Shown: positions 1 to 5,873, numbered from the stretch's first letter. The stretch: 5,873 bases of DNA from Actinomycetota bacterium (GCA_005884305.1 VAYL01000082.1:2295-8167); one strand, 5' to 3'. The notes: a model not told the origin generated them from the sequence alone. Numbers and translations: made by a program.

Positions 1-9
1 TGGGCTTGG

Positions 10-27
10 CCGACCCGCTGGGGTCGG
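10..27 (-). terminator. Candidate hairpin downstream of the kinase gene
   Basis: A perfect 7-bp GC-rich stem (CCGACCC at 10-16 with GGGTCGG at 21-27) closes a 4-base loop. It lies 21 bases beyond the stop codon of the minus-strand kinase gene, where a terminator would be expected. No T-run follows on either strand, so it is not a classical intrinsic terminator. It could be a U-less terminator, an mRNA 3'-end stabiliser or chance. Nothing else is visible in bases 1-47. Confidence 0.3.
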
Positions 28-47
28 ACGAATCGGCTGCGTAGCCC

Positions 48-1362
48 TCAGAAGGCTGTGCGCTTTCCGCCGCGTGGGGCGCCAGATCGGATGACCTCGC
101 GCCCACCCTCGGGAGCGCGATTCCCGAGGTAGTAGCCATACGAGGAGCGTCCGGGTCGAGGGGTACCGATGAGGACGATCCCGGCGGGCTTGATGCCGTT
201 GTCGGCGAGGAGCTCGCCGAGCTGGTCGAGCTTCTTCAGATGGGTCTTGCCAATCCTCGCCACCACCACCACGTCGTCCGCCTGCTCCGCGAGCGGAAGC
301 GCGTCGACGACATCGGCAAGCGGAGGCGTATCGAGGATCACGTAGTCCGCCAACTCCCGCGCTTCCGCGACCAGATTCTGCGTCGTCGGCAGGGAGAACA
401 GCTCGCTGATCCAGCCGCCCTCGTAATTGGCCAGCAGGACCCGCAGATTCGAGTCAAGGCCCGGCACCGGGACCAGCGCGTTCTCTAGCGGCACGCTCTC
501 GAGCAGCACGCTGGCGACGCCGTACTCGGCCCTGAGGTTCAGCGCGCTCCCGATGGCGGGCCGACGAAGGTCGGCCTCGATCAAGATCACACGTGTCCCT
601 GCGATCGCGAGGGTCGATGCGAGATTGACTGCTGTGGTCGTCTTTCCCTCGGACGGCGAGGAGCCCGTCACCAGGATCATGCCCGAGTCCGCACCGGCTG
701 CGCGTCGCCTTGCAGTAAGGGTGCCGCGAAGAGTTCGATATGCCTCCAGCGTGACCGGCGAGAGCGCGACCGGGCTGAGCGGCTTATCCGTCCTCGGGCG
801 AGGTTCACGGGGGACTCTCGCGAGAACGGGCAGCCGGTAGCGCTGTCGAAGTTGTTCTTCGCGGCGAAGTCGTGGATCGAGCGCCTGAGCGCCGAATGCC
901 GCGCCGATCCCGAGCACCAATTCCGCAATAAGGCCCGCCGCGATGCTCAGCTTCGTTCGTGGAGACGACGGACCACTCGGCTTCTGCGCCTTCGTCTGGA
1001 CCGACATGGTTGGGCTTGGAGTGCTACGCAGCGTCTGCAGTGATGCGATCGCCGCCCTGACGGAGGTGGGGTCTGCGGCGCTCCCGCCCGCGCCGCCCTT
1101 GAGCTGAGCCTCCAGGGATGGAAGCGCTTGATCGATCGCCGAGTGAAGCTCCGAGGTCAAGTTGACGACTGATTGGCGAGCGAAGGCGTTGGCGATCTCT
1201 TGCGCGCTAGTCGCGGATCCGGCGGTCGCCGTCACGGCGACTATGTTGCTGGAGGAAACCGGAACGGCGGACACCTTGCTCAGCAGAGTCCGAGACGACT
1301 CGCTCGAGTCGAGCTGGTGTTGGACGCGGGTTGCGACCTCGATGTTCGTGATTAGCCGCGCG
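48..1362 (-). CDS. Wzc-like tyrosine kinase, main part (periplasmic segment, TM2, BY-kinase domain)
   Basis: This is the larger, C-terminal part (about 435 residues) of a polysaccharide copolymerase/autokinase that controls chain length and export of a surface polysaccharide at the cytoplasmic membrane. In order it shows an extracytoplasmic Wzz segment, a proline-containing stretch (QKPSGPSSP), a second membrane helix (about 951-880), the EX2RX2R oligomerisation motif (EAYRTLR, 746-726), Walker A (TGSSPSEGKTT, 668-636), Walker A' (VILIEADLRRP, 590-558) and Walker B (YVILDTPPLAD, 344-312). It ends in a small tyrosine cluster (YGYY, 140-129), the expected autophosphorylation tail. All nucleotide-binding motifs are intact. 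The reading frame has no convincing start of its own: upstream of 1362 it runs into low-quality Arg-rich translation, while the matching N-terminus lies in the next frame (1354-1642). I therefore read both pieces as one gene of about 530 codons broken by a frameshift. Family assignment is firm; whether the protein is made depends on that frameshift. Confidence 0.88.
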
Positions 1363-1642
1363 TGGGATCCGACGACTCGGGGATCAGCCCCGGGAGCCCG
1401 ATGGTCGGCATTGCGGTGCTGCTGATGGGCGTGACCAGCAGGTCTGCCTCGGCGGTGTACTCCTTGCTCGCCGTCAGCACGTACGCCACAGCGATGGCCG
1501 TTGCGATCACGACCGCCGCAATCACGATCCAGATCCGCTGACGAAGCGTCTCGAGATAGCGAGCGAGGCTCGGTTCCTCCTCGGGTGGCTCGAGCCATTC
1601 GGCGCCGGCCCGGCGCGGACGGGGGGTATCGGTCTCGTACAT
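1352..1642 (-). CDS. Wzz N-terminal part of the same kinase gene (before the frameshift)
   Basis: This 96-residue frame starts with MYETDTPRPRR, has an acidic, proline-rich cytoplasmic tail (LEPPEEEP), then the typical Wzz entry 'SLARYLETLRQR' followed by transmembrane helix 1 (IWIVIAAVVIATAIAVAYVL, about 1536-1477). The extracytoplasmic segment (YTAEADLLVTP, then GLPGLIPESSDPTR) follows and stops at TAA 1354-1352. That stop comes exactly where the other frame continues with LITNIEVATRV, a normal Wzz continuation. I chose ATG 1642; a GTG at 1660 in frame would add six residues (MRESRS), and neither has a clear Shine-Dalgarno sequence. On its own this would be a single-helix stub with no family precedent that I know, so it is best read as the front of the kinase gene at 48-1362. 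Confidence 0.8.
   Translation of the reverse strand: MYETDTPRPRRAGAEWLEPPEEEPSLARYLETLRQRIWIVIAAVVIATAIAVAYVLTASKEYTAEADLLVTPISSTAMPTIGLPGLIPESSDPTRG
1353..1366 (-). other. Frameshift site in the Wzc-like kinase gene
   Basis: On the minus strand the bases are CCCACGCGCGGCTAATC. The N-terminal frame reads P-T-R-G-stop and the C-terminal frame, one base back, reads R-L-I-T-N. Removing one CG unit (or adding one base) joins them as ESSDPTR-LITNIEV, which looks like a normal Wzz sequence. The site is a short CG dinucleotide repeat, where replication slippage or sequencing indels are plausible. I see no X-XXY-YYZ slippery heptamer, so programmed -1 frameshifting is not supported. Confidence 0.75.
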
Positions 1643-1727
1643 GGAGCGGGATTCTCGCACGGCGCGGCGCCGGTGCTCCGTGACGTCGCGCGCCGGGGCG
1701 AAATCTGGCTTCTTCTAGGCTGAACCG
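1643..1727. promoter_or_regulatory. Divergent promoter region between kinase and glycosyltransferase genes
   Basis: These 85 bases separate two head-to-head genes and must hold both promoters. On the plus strand TAGGCT (1716-1721) fits the actinobacterial -10 pattern TAnnnT and lies exactly six bases before ATG 1728, which is the geometry of a leaderless transcript. No good -35 is visible. On the minus strand GAGAAT (about 1656-1651) lies eight bases before ATG 1642 and is a weaker -10 candidate. The region also holds the GC palindrome CGGCGCCG (1665-1672) and TGACGTC (1681-1687), either of which could be an operator half or chance. Promoter presence follows from gene orientation; the specific boxes are inference. 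Confidence 0.4.
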
Positions 1728-2867
1728 ATGCGCGTGGGCGTGTACACCGACTACACGTATCACCGCGTCGACGACCAAGTTTTCGCGGAACGCGCCTTCG
1801 CCCTATTCCTCGCGCGATTGGCCCCGCAGTTCGAGCGCTTCTTCCTCATCGGCCGTGAGCATCCCGAAGGCGGTCCGGCGCGCTATCCAATCGGCGGGAA
1901 TGTCGAGTTCGTGCCGTTGCCCTTCTACAGCAGCCTCGCCGATCCGATAGCCGTGGCGCGACGGGCCGCGCAGGCTGCCGCCCGATTTTGGCGCGTCCTA
2001 GGAGAACTCGACTGCGTCTGGCTCCTCGGGCCTCATCCACTCGCCACCGTCTTTGTGCTCTTGGCGAGGGCGCGACGCAAGCCAGTGGTCCTCGGGGTGC
2101 GCCAGGACACCGTTGCGTATGTCCGCGCCCGTCATCCGCAGCGGGCAGCTCTACAGCTCGCGGGCGGGATTCTGGATGCGGTCTGGCGGGCGCTCGCGCG
2201 GCGCATCCCGGTGGTTGCGGTTGGACCAGGCATAGCGTCCCAGTACAGCCAGGCCAAGGCGCTCCTCGAGATCACCGTCTCGCTCGTCGAGGAGGCGGAC
2301 ATCGTGGCGCCGGCGGTGGCGCTCGCGCGCCGGTACGACGACGAGGTGATAAGCGTGGGCCGCCTGGAGGCGGAGAAGAATCCCCTGATGCTGGCCGACG
2401 TGATCGCGCGACTCGAGGAGAGGTCGAGCCCGTGGAGGCTGACAGTGTGCGGGGAGGGTGGGCTGCGGGAGCCGCTCGAGGACCGGTTGCGAGAACTGGG
2501 CGTCGACCACTGTGCGGAGCTGGTCGGCTACGTCCCGTTCGGGCCGCGACTGCTCGCGCTCTACCGCGAGAGTCACGCGCTCCTGCACGTCTCCTGGACG
2601 GAGGGCCTCCCCCAGGTGCTTGCCGAGGCTTTTGCCGCTGGGCTGCCCGCGGTCGCGACCGATGTGGGCGGCGTATCGTCAGCCGTGGCCGGAGCGGTCG
2701 TCTTGATACCGCCCGGCGATCCTGGCGCGGCGGCCGCGGCGCTGGACTCCGTGCGCAGGGACCCCCACCTGCGTGACCGCTTGGTGCGATCCGGCAACGA
2801 CTGGGTCCGCTCCCACACGGTGACGGCGGAGCTGAACCGCGTCGGATCGTTCCTGCGCGCGGCTTAG
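1728..2867 (+). CDS. GT-B fold glycosyltransferase, GT4-type, EPS assembly
   Basis: This 379-residue protein has the normal length for a retaining GT4/'group 1' glycosyltransferase, which moves a sugar from a nucleotide donor to a lipid-linked acceptor on the cytoplasmic face. The N-terminal acceptor half starts MRVGVYTDYTYHR and contains VVLGVRQDTVAYV. The C-terminal donor half begins near residue 200 and shows GRLEAEKNP (G211, R212, K217), the phosphate-contacting basic pair of the family. It is followed by HVSWTEGLPQVLAEAFAAG, with the EX7E signature at E292 and E300, then LPAVATDVGGV. No signal peptide or membrane helix is evident, so it is probably cytosolic or peripherally bound. ATG 1728 is the natural start: it has only a weak AGG upstream and may be leaderless. 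It is transcribed divergently from the Wzc-like gene, placing it in a surface-polysaccharide locus. Donor and acceptor sugars cannot be read from sequence. Confidence 0.9.
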   Translation: MRVGVYTDYTYHRVDDQVFAERAFALFLARLAPQFERFFLIGREHPEGGPARYPIGGNVEFVPLPFYSSLADPIAVARRAAQAAARFWRVLGELDCVWLLGPHPLATVFVLLARARRKPVVLGVRQDTVAYVRARHPQRAALQLAGGILDAVWRALARRIPVVAVGPGIASQYSQAKALLEITVSLVEEADIVAPAVALARRYDDEVISVGRLEAEKNPLMLADVIARLEERSSPWRLTVCGEGGLREPLEDRLRELGVDHCAELVGYVPFGPRLLALYRESHALLHVSWTEGLPQVLAEAFAAGLPAVATDVGGVSSAVAGAVVLIPPGDPGAAAAALDSVRRDPHLRDRLVRSGNDWVRSHTVTAELNRVGSFLRAA

Positions 2868-2886
2868 CGATCCGGTCCTGCCCTAG

Positions 2887-2924
2887 CCGCCGATCAGCGG
2901 ATCCGCACGCTGCATTGCAAATGC
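2887..2924. repeat. Inverted repeats in the spacer after the glycosyltransferase gene
   Basis: The spacer contains several small inverted repeats. GATCCG (2869-2874) matches CGGATC (2898-2903); CCGC (2887-2890) pairs with GCGG (2897-2900) in a competing hairpin; and GCATT-GCA-AATGC (2912-2924) is a perfect 5-bp odd palindrome, AT-richer than its surroundings. No T-run follows any of them. They may form a weak terminator for the upstream gene, or the 2912-2924 palindrome may be an operator for the downstream promoter. Function is not established. Confidence 0.3.
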
Positions 2925-2966
2925 GCTGGCGTCGTGTCGGCTATCCGTCCAGGTAGCTGTCCTCGC

Positions 2967-3000
2967 CTTATCGTGCTCTCAGGAAGAGCCGAGCAGCGGG
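2967..3000 (+). promoter_or_regulatory. Promoter/leader element before the beta-helix gene, shared with the hydrolase gene
   Basis: TATCGT (2969-2974) fits the TAnnnT -10 pattern. It is followed by GCTCT-cagga-AGAGC (2975-2989), a perfect 5-bp hairpin whose loop and 3' arm hold AGGAAGAG, the only Shine-Dalgarno-like sequence before GTG 3001 (about 12 bases away, rather far). The stretch TCAGGAAG followed by GCAGCGGGG recurs in the same order before the glycoside hydrolase gene (4786-4804). The resemblance suggests a common promoter or leader; the assignment of -10 and ribosome site is inference. Confidence 0.4.
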
Positions 3001-4740
3001 GTGGTGAGGCGCACTTCCCGCACCTATCTGCTGATCCTCGTCGCCGTTGCTCTCGCGGTGGGCGCCTCCGCGACGACGGCCGATGCTGATGTGGGATGCA
3101 GCAAGTTCGCCTCCACGTCCGGCTCCGACAGCTCTGGAGACGGCTCGTTCGCCAATCCCTACGCCACGCCGCAGACGCTGGTCGCCTCCCTTTCGCCCGG
3201 CCAGACGGGATGCTTCCGGGGAGGCACGTACAACTTCGCGCTGACCAGCGTGAAGACGCCAAACGTGACCCTGACCCACTACGGCAGCGAATCGGTCACG
3301 CTGAGGGGCCCGATCAAGGTCCTGCCGACCGGCGCGGGATCGATCTTCGACGGCTTGCGGCTCGACGGCGTGAACTCGGCCCCGGGTTGCACCGGCACCT
3401 GCGGCGGCGGGTCGCCCAGGATCTACGCGGACAACGTCGTCCTGCGCAACGACGAGATCACGAACGAGCACACCGGAATCTGCGTCATGGTCGGCTCCTA
3501 CTACGATGATCCGCCGCCACGGAACGTCACGATCGAGCGAAACCGCATCCATGACTGTGGCGTGCTCCCGGCCACGAACCACCAGCACGGGATCTACATC
3601 TCGGAGTCGCGTGGAGCCGTCATCCGCGACAACTGGATCTACGACAACGCCGACCGCGGCATCCAGCTGTACCCGGACGCGCAGGGTTCGACGATCACCG
3701 GAAACGTGATCTACGGCAACGGGGACGGGCAGAACTTCTCCTGCGACTCGAGCACGTGCTCGAAGAACAACGTGGTCTCAGGAAACATCATCGCGGCGTC
3801 CACCCTCGGCTGGAACGTCTATGGCTATTCCCAGGGCGCGGTTCCGGATGGCTCCAACGTGCTGCGCGACAACTGCGTCTACGGGACGGACGGGAGGCAT
3901 GCCAGCAACGGCGGAATCAATTCCAACAGCCGCTTCTTCAGCGAGTCCGGAAACGTGACCGCCATGCCCGACTTCGCGAACCCCGCCCATGGCGACTTCC
4001 TGCTCTCGGCCGGGGACCCCTGCCTTGCCAAGTACACCGGCACGATGTCGCTCCCCAGTGGCGGTGGAGGCGGGGGCGGCGGTGGTGGAGGCGGCGGGAC
4101 CGGCGGCAGCGCCCCGGTCAACACAGCCCCGCCGAGCATCAGCGGCCTCGCGCGGGAGGGCCGGAGGCTGAGTTCCTCGACGGGGGCGTGGTCCGGGTCA
4201 TCGACCAGCTATTCGCGCCAGTGGCTTCGCTGCGACGCCACCGGCGCTAATTGCACGCCCGTCTCCGGCGCCACCCTCTGGGATTACCAGATCTCGGTGG
4301 CCGATATCGTCTCCACGATCCGCGTTACCGTCACGGCCACGAATGCGCGCGGCTCGTCCGCGGCGACCTCGGCGCCGACGGCGATGATCGCCGCGGCGAC
4401 CAAGACCGAGGTCGACGTCAAGCGAGTCGGAGCCCGTAACGGGGGGCTGAGGGCGACGGGCGCAGTCTTGATCCGCCCTCACTTTGCCGCGAAAACCGAG
4501 GCGGGGCTCCATGACATCGTTGAGCTCAAGCTCTACCGGAGGTCGCACGGCCGCTGGCACGCGATCTCGCGCGCGCGGCGGACGAGGCTCACGCCGCACG
4601 GTCACTTCAAGAAGCGTCTCCGGACGTTCCGGCACCACCGCCTCCACCGTGGCATCTATCGCGTTCAGGCGAGATATCCCGGCTCGCGAGGTGCCACGCC
4701 GTCGGCTTCCCACTCGCCGATGTTCAAAATCCGGACCTAG
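3001..4740 (+). CDS. Secreted right-handed beta-helix protein with Gly linker and Ig-like domain
   Basis: A 579-residue exported protein. Residues 1-29 form a Sec signal peptide (MVRRTSRTY, hydrophobic LLILVAVALAVGASA, probable cleavage after TADA). Residues about 33-350 form a parallel beta-helix: an opening of the type ASTSGSDSSGDGSFANPY with an RGGTY turn, then repeated N-rich PbH1-like turns (NVTIERNRIHDCG, AVIRDNWIYDN, STITGNVIYGN, NVVSGNIIA). This fold is typical of polysaccharide lyases, epimerases and phage or surface glycan-binding proteins. Thirteen consecutive glycines (354-366) link it to an Ig-like module (about 374-465; WLRCDATGANC). A strongly basic His/Arg-rich C-terminal domain of unknown family follows (about 468-579). 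Start is GTG 3001; GTG 3004 is equally possible. It lies between an EPS glycosyltransferase and a secreted glycoside hydrolase, so a role in binding or modifying the extracellular polymer is likely. Catalytic residues could not be identified. Confidence 0.85.
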   Translation: MVRRTSRTYLLILVAVALAVGASATTADADVGCSKFASTSGSDSSGDGSFANPYATPQTLVASLSPGQTGCFRGGTYNFALTSVKTPNVTLTHYGSESVTLRGPIKVLPTGAGSIFDGLRLDGVNSAPGCTGTCGGGSPRIYADNVVLRNDEITNEHTGICVMVGSYYDDPPPRNVTIERNRIHDCGVLPATNHQHGIYISESRGAVIRDNWIYDNADRGIQLYPDAQGSTITGNVIYGNGDGQNFSCDSSTCSKNNVVSGNIIAASTLGWNVYGYSQGAVPDGSNVLRDNCVYGTDGRHASNGGINSNSRFFSESGNVTAMPDFANPAHGDFLLSAGDPCLAKYTGTMSLPSGGGGGGGGGGGGGTGGSAPVNTAPPSISGLAREGRRLSSSTGAWSGSSTSYSRQWLRCDATGANCTPVSGATLWDYQISVADIVSTIRVTVTATNARGSSAATSAPTAMIAAATKTEVDVKRVGARNGGLRATGAVLIRPHFAAKTEAGLHDIVELKLYRRSHGRWHAISRARRTRLTPHGHFKKRLRTFRHHRLHRGIYRVQARYPGSRGATPSASHSPMFKIRT

Positions 4741-4778
4741 CACCGGTCGCGCCCAGCGGATCCCTCGGCCAGTCGTTA

Positions 4779-4804
4779 CATAGTGTCAGGAAGCGGCAGC
4801 GGGG
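4779..4804 (+). promoter_or_regulatory. Promoter/leader element before the glycoside hydrolase gene
   Basis: CATAGTG (4779-4785) followed by TCAGGAAG (4786-4793) and GCAGCGGGG (4796-4804) matches the order and close spacing seen before the beta-helix gene (2969-3001), apart from small gaps. A third shared block, CAGCGGATCC, lies at 4754-4763 here and at 2895-2904 in the other spacer, but at a different distance. CATAGT is a plausible though imperfect -10. Here TCAGGAAG is more than 100 bases from the hydrolase start, so it cannot be that gene's ribosome binding site. Conservation of the block in both places therefore points to transcription or RNA structure rather than translation. Confidence 0.4.
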
Positions 4805-4844
4805 CCCGTATTAACGGGAGATGCGCAAAATTTCCCCGCCGCCC
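4793..4844 (+). other. Potential structured 5' leader of the hydrolase mRNA
   Basis: An outer helix can form between 4795-4804 (GGCAGCGGGG) and 4834-4843 (CCCCGCCGCC): nine pairs with one A-C mismatch. It encloses a perfect inner hairpin, CCCGT (4805-4809) with ACGGG (4814-4818) and loop ATTA. The start codon of a 29-codon upstream ORF (4821) sits just after the inner hairpin, inside the outer helix. I do not recognise a known riboswitch class. GC-rich DNA forms such helices by chance fairly often, so this is a candidate only. Confidence 0.3.
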
Positions 4845-4910
4845 GTCGTTCGTCGGCAGTCGCTCGCGGCGGCGTTCGCGCACGCGATGCCGCACCGGGC
4901 GAGCAGATGA
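4821..4910 (+). CDS. Possible 29-codon upstream ORF overlapping the hydrolase start
   Basis: ATG 4821 opens a 29-residue frame beginning MRKISPPPVVRRQ and ending at TGA 4908-4910. Its stop overlaps the hydrolase ATG (4907) as ATGA, the classic arrangement for translational coupling. GGGAG directly abuts the ATG with no spacer, which is poor for a Shine-Dalgarno site. The peptide resembles no family I know. The hydrolase ATG itself has only weak purines upstream (GGGCGAG), so re-initiation by ribosomes leaving this ORF would make sense. It may equally be chance in a leader. Confidence 0.25.
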   Translation: MRKISPPPVVRRQSLAAAFAHAMPHRASR

Positions 4911-5873
4911 CGCCTCACCACCCGGCGATTGGCCGCATCGGCGGGCGCAGCTGGGCCACGAAAGCGACGATCGCGCTGGCCTTCTTGGCGACGATGCTCG
5001 CGATGGTGCTCGCTCGCGCCAGCGAGGCATCCGCTCACGGGCTGCGCGTCGGGTTCGGAGACGGACAGACGCTGCAATCTCCCGTGCCAGCCGTTCGCGA
5101 TACGTGGTTCAACCGCGCGGTCGGAGCACGCGCGCAGATTGTGCGGCTCAGCGTCTTCTGGAGAGCCGTAGCTCGAAACAGGAAGCCGGCCCACCCCGCC
5201 AATCCCGGCGATCCGGACTATGACTTCTCCGCGCTCGACGGTGCGATCCGAGACGCATCCGCGCGTCACTTGCAGGTAGTGCTCGACGTGTTCCGGGCGC
5301 CTGACTGGGCGGAGGGCAAGCACCGACCGCGCGGGGACGCGGTGCCGCCGGGAGCGTGGAAGCCCAACCCCCGCGCGTTCGGCCAGTTCGCGGAGGCGCT
5401 CGGGAAGCGCTATTCGGGTCACTACCACGGCCTTCCGCGGGTGCGGTACTTCGAGGTCTGGAACGAGCCCAATATCACCAAGTACCTGGCACCGCAATAC
5501 GAGGGCAAGCGGGCGACTAGCCCGAAGCTCTACCGGCGGCTGCTGAACCGCTTCTACTCCGGGGTGAAGAAGACGCAACCCGGCGCCAAGGTGATCGGCG
5601 GCGCCATGTCGCCGTTCGGCGATTCCAGGACGCATTTCCAGGATCCGAGCATGCCGCGGCTTCGACCGCTCGTCTTCGAGCGCAAACTCCTTTGCCTGAA
5701 GCGCAATCTGAAGCCGTCGAAATGCCCGACCAAGCCGCACCTCGACATCCTGTCCCAGCACCCGCTGAACTTCACCAAACCTCCGAGCTATCACCCCTTC
5801 AATCGCAATGACGTTCAGGTCGCGAACTTCAAGAGCGTCAGGCGGACGCTTCGCGCGGCGGAGAGGGCTCATC
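4907..5873 (+). CDS. Secreted clan-A glycoside hydrolase (cellulase-like), partial
   Basis: The window holds the first 322 codons; the gene runs off the end. Residues 1-43 are a signal peptide: basic start (GRIGGRSWATK), hydrophobic core (IALAFLATMLAMVLA) and an ASA cleavage site before HGLRVGFGDG. The mature part reads as the front of a (beta/alpha)8 barrel: GARAQIVRLSVFW (early strand), DYDFSALDGAIRDAS and LQVVLDVFRAPDWA, then RVRYFEVWNEPN. In that motif E187 is the expected acid/base at the end of strand 4, the hallmark of GH5/GH39-like clan-A enzymes. The catalytic nucleophile would lie beyond 5873. ATG 4907 is the first start codon in this frame after the stop at 4781-4783, so the start is well fixed. 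A secreted retaining glycosidase beside EPS genes suggests trimming or turnover of the exported polysaccharide; the substrate is unknown. The subfamily is uncertain. Confidence 0.85.
   Translation, partial: MTPHHPAIGRIGGRSWATKATIALAFLATMLAMVLARASEASAHGLRVGFGDGQTLQSPVPAVRDTWFNRAVGARAQIVRLSVFWRAVARNRKPAHPANPGDPDYDFSALDGAIRDASARHLQVVLDVFRAPDWAEGKHRPRGDAVPPGAWKPNPRAFGQFAEALGKRYSGHYHGLPRVRYFEVWNEPNITKYLAPQYEGKRATSPKLYRRLLNRFYSGVKKTQPGAKVIGGAMSPFGDSRTHFQDPSMPRLRPLVFERKLLCLKRNLKPSKCPTKPHLDILSQHPLNFTKPPSYHPFNRNDVQVANFKSVRRTLRAAERAH

Noticed and set aside
1353..1366. Programmed -1 ribosomal frameshifting in the kinase gene.
   Set aside because: The shift direction is compatible, but there is no slippery heptamer and I see no clear stimulatory structure; mutation or an indel error is simpler.
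1988..2776. Plus-strand open frame of 262 codons within the glycosyltransferase gene.
   Set aside because: It is an Arg/Gly/Ala-rich alternative frame of a well-supported GT4 gene; no motifs.
2968..3588. Minus-strand open frame of 206 codons opposite the start of the beta-helix gene.
   Set aside because: It is antisense to a signal peptide and beta-helix turns; composition is that of a shadow frame.
4060..4113. GGN-rich tract considered as a tandem repeat or assembly artefact.
   Set aside because: It uses mixed glycine codons, stays in frame, and sits exactly between two domains, so it reads as a genuine flexible linker.
4198..4743. Minus-strand open frame of 181 codons opposite the Ig-like and basic domains.
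   Set aside because: The sense strand has a recognisable Ig-like module; the antisense product has only Arg-rich low-complexity sequence.
4741..4906. Known riboswitch (for example c-di-GMP class I) in the hydrolase leader.
   Set aside because: I could not find the conserved core of any class I know; only simple helices are supported.
4811..5872. Long open frame of 353 codons on the minus strand across the hydrolase gene.
   Set aside because: The plus strand there encodes a clear signal peptide and the WNEPN motif. The antisense translation is Arg-rich with no recognisable domain, as expected from codon bias in GC-rich DNA.

Overview
The window is GC-rich, densely coding bacterial DNA. Its base composition fits a high-GC actinobacterium. 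The Ig-like module in the third gene (core 'QWLRCDATGANC', then 'VTVTATNARGSS') is of a type I associate with secreted proteins of Thermoleophilia/Solirubrobacterales, so that is my best guess at the lineage; it is inference, not proof. The gene content is that of an exopolysaccharide (EPS) or capsule locus.

Layout. (1) On the minus strand, about 48-1642, lies a Wzz/Wzc-type polysaccharide copolymerase fused to a bacterial tyrosine kinase (BY-kinase). It is complete in content but split over two reading frames by a frameshift near 1355-1366. (2) An 85-bp divergent region (1643-1727) separates it from a plus-strand GT-B glycosyltransferase of GT4 type (1728-2867). (3) A 133-bp spacer (2868-3000) leads to a secreted right-handed beta-helix protein with a 13-glycine linker, an Ig-like module and a very basic C-terminal domain (3001-4740). 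(4) A 166-bp leader (4741-4906) precedes a secreted clan-A glycoside hydrolase with a WNEPN acid/base motif, cut by the window end (4907-5873).

How the genes may work together (inference): the glycosyltransferase would add sugars to a lipid-linked repeat unit. The Wzc-like protein would control chain length and export through its kinase cycle. The beta-helix protein and the glycoside hydrolase, both with signal peptides, would bind, trim or remodel the polymer outside the membrane.

The parts most worth a second look are non-coding or structural. The frameshift falls in a CG-repeat of the kinase gene. The spacers before the two secreted-protein genes share sequence blocks in the same order, suggesting a common promoter/leader. 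The leader of the hydrolase gene can fold around a 29-codon upstream ORF whose stop overlaps the hydrolase start codon (ATGA). I found no RNA genes, CRISPR array, insertion sequence or complete defence system.
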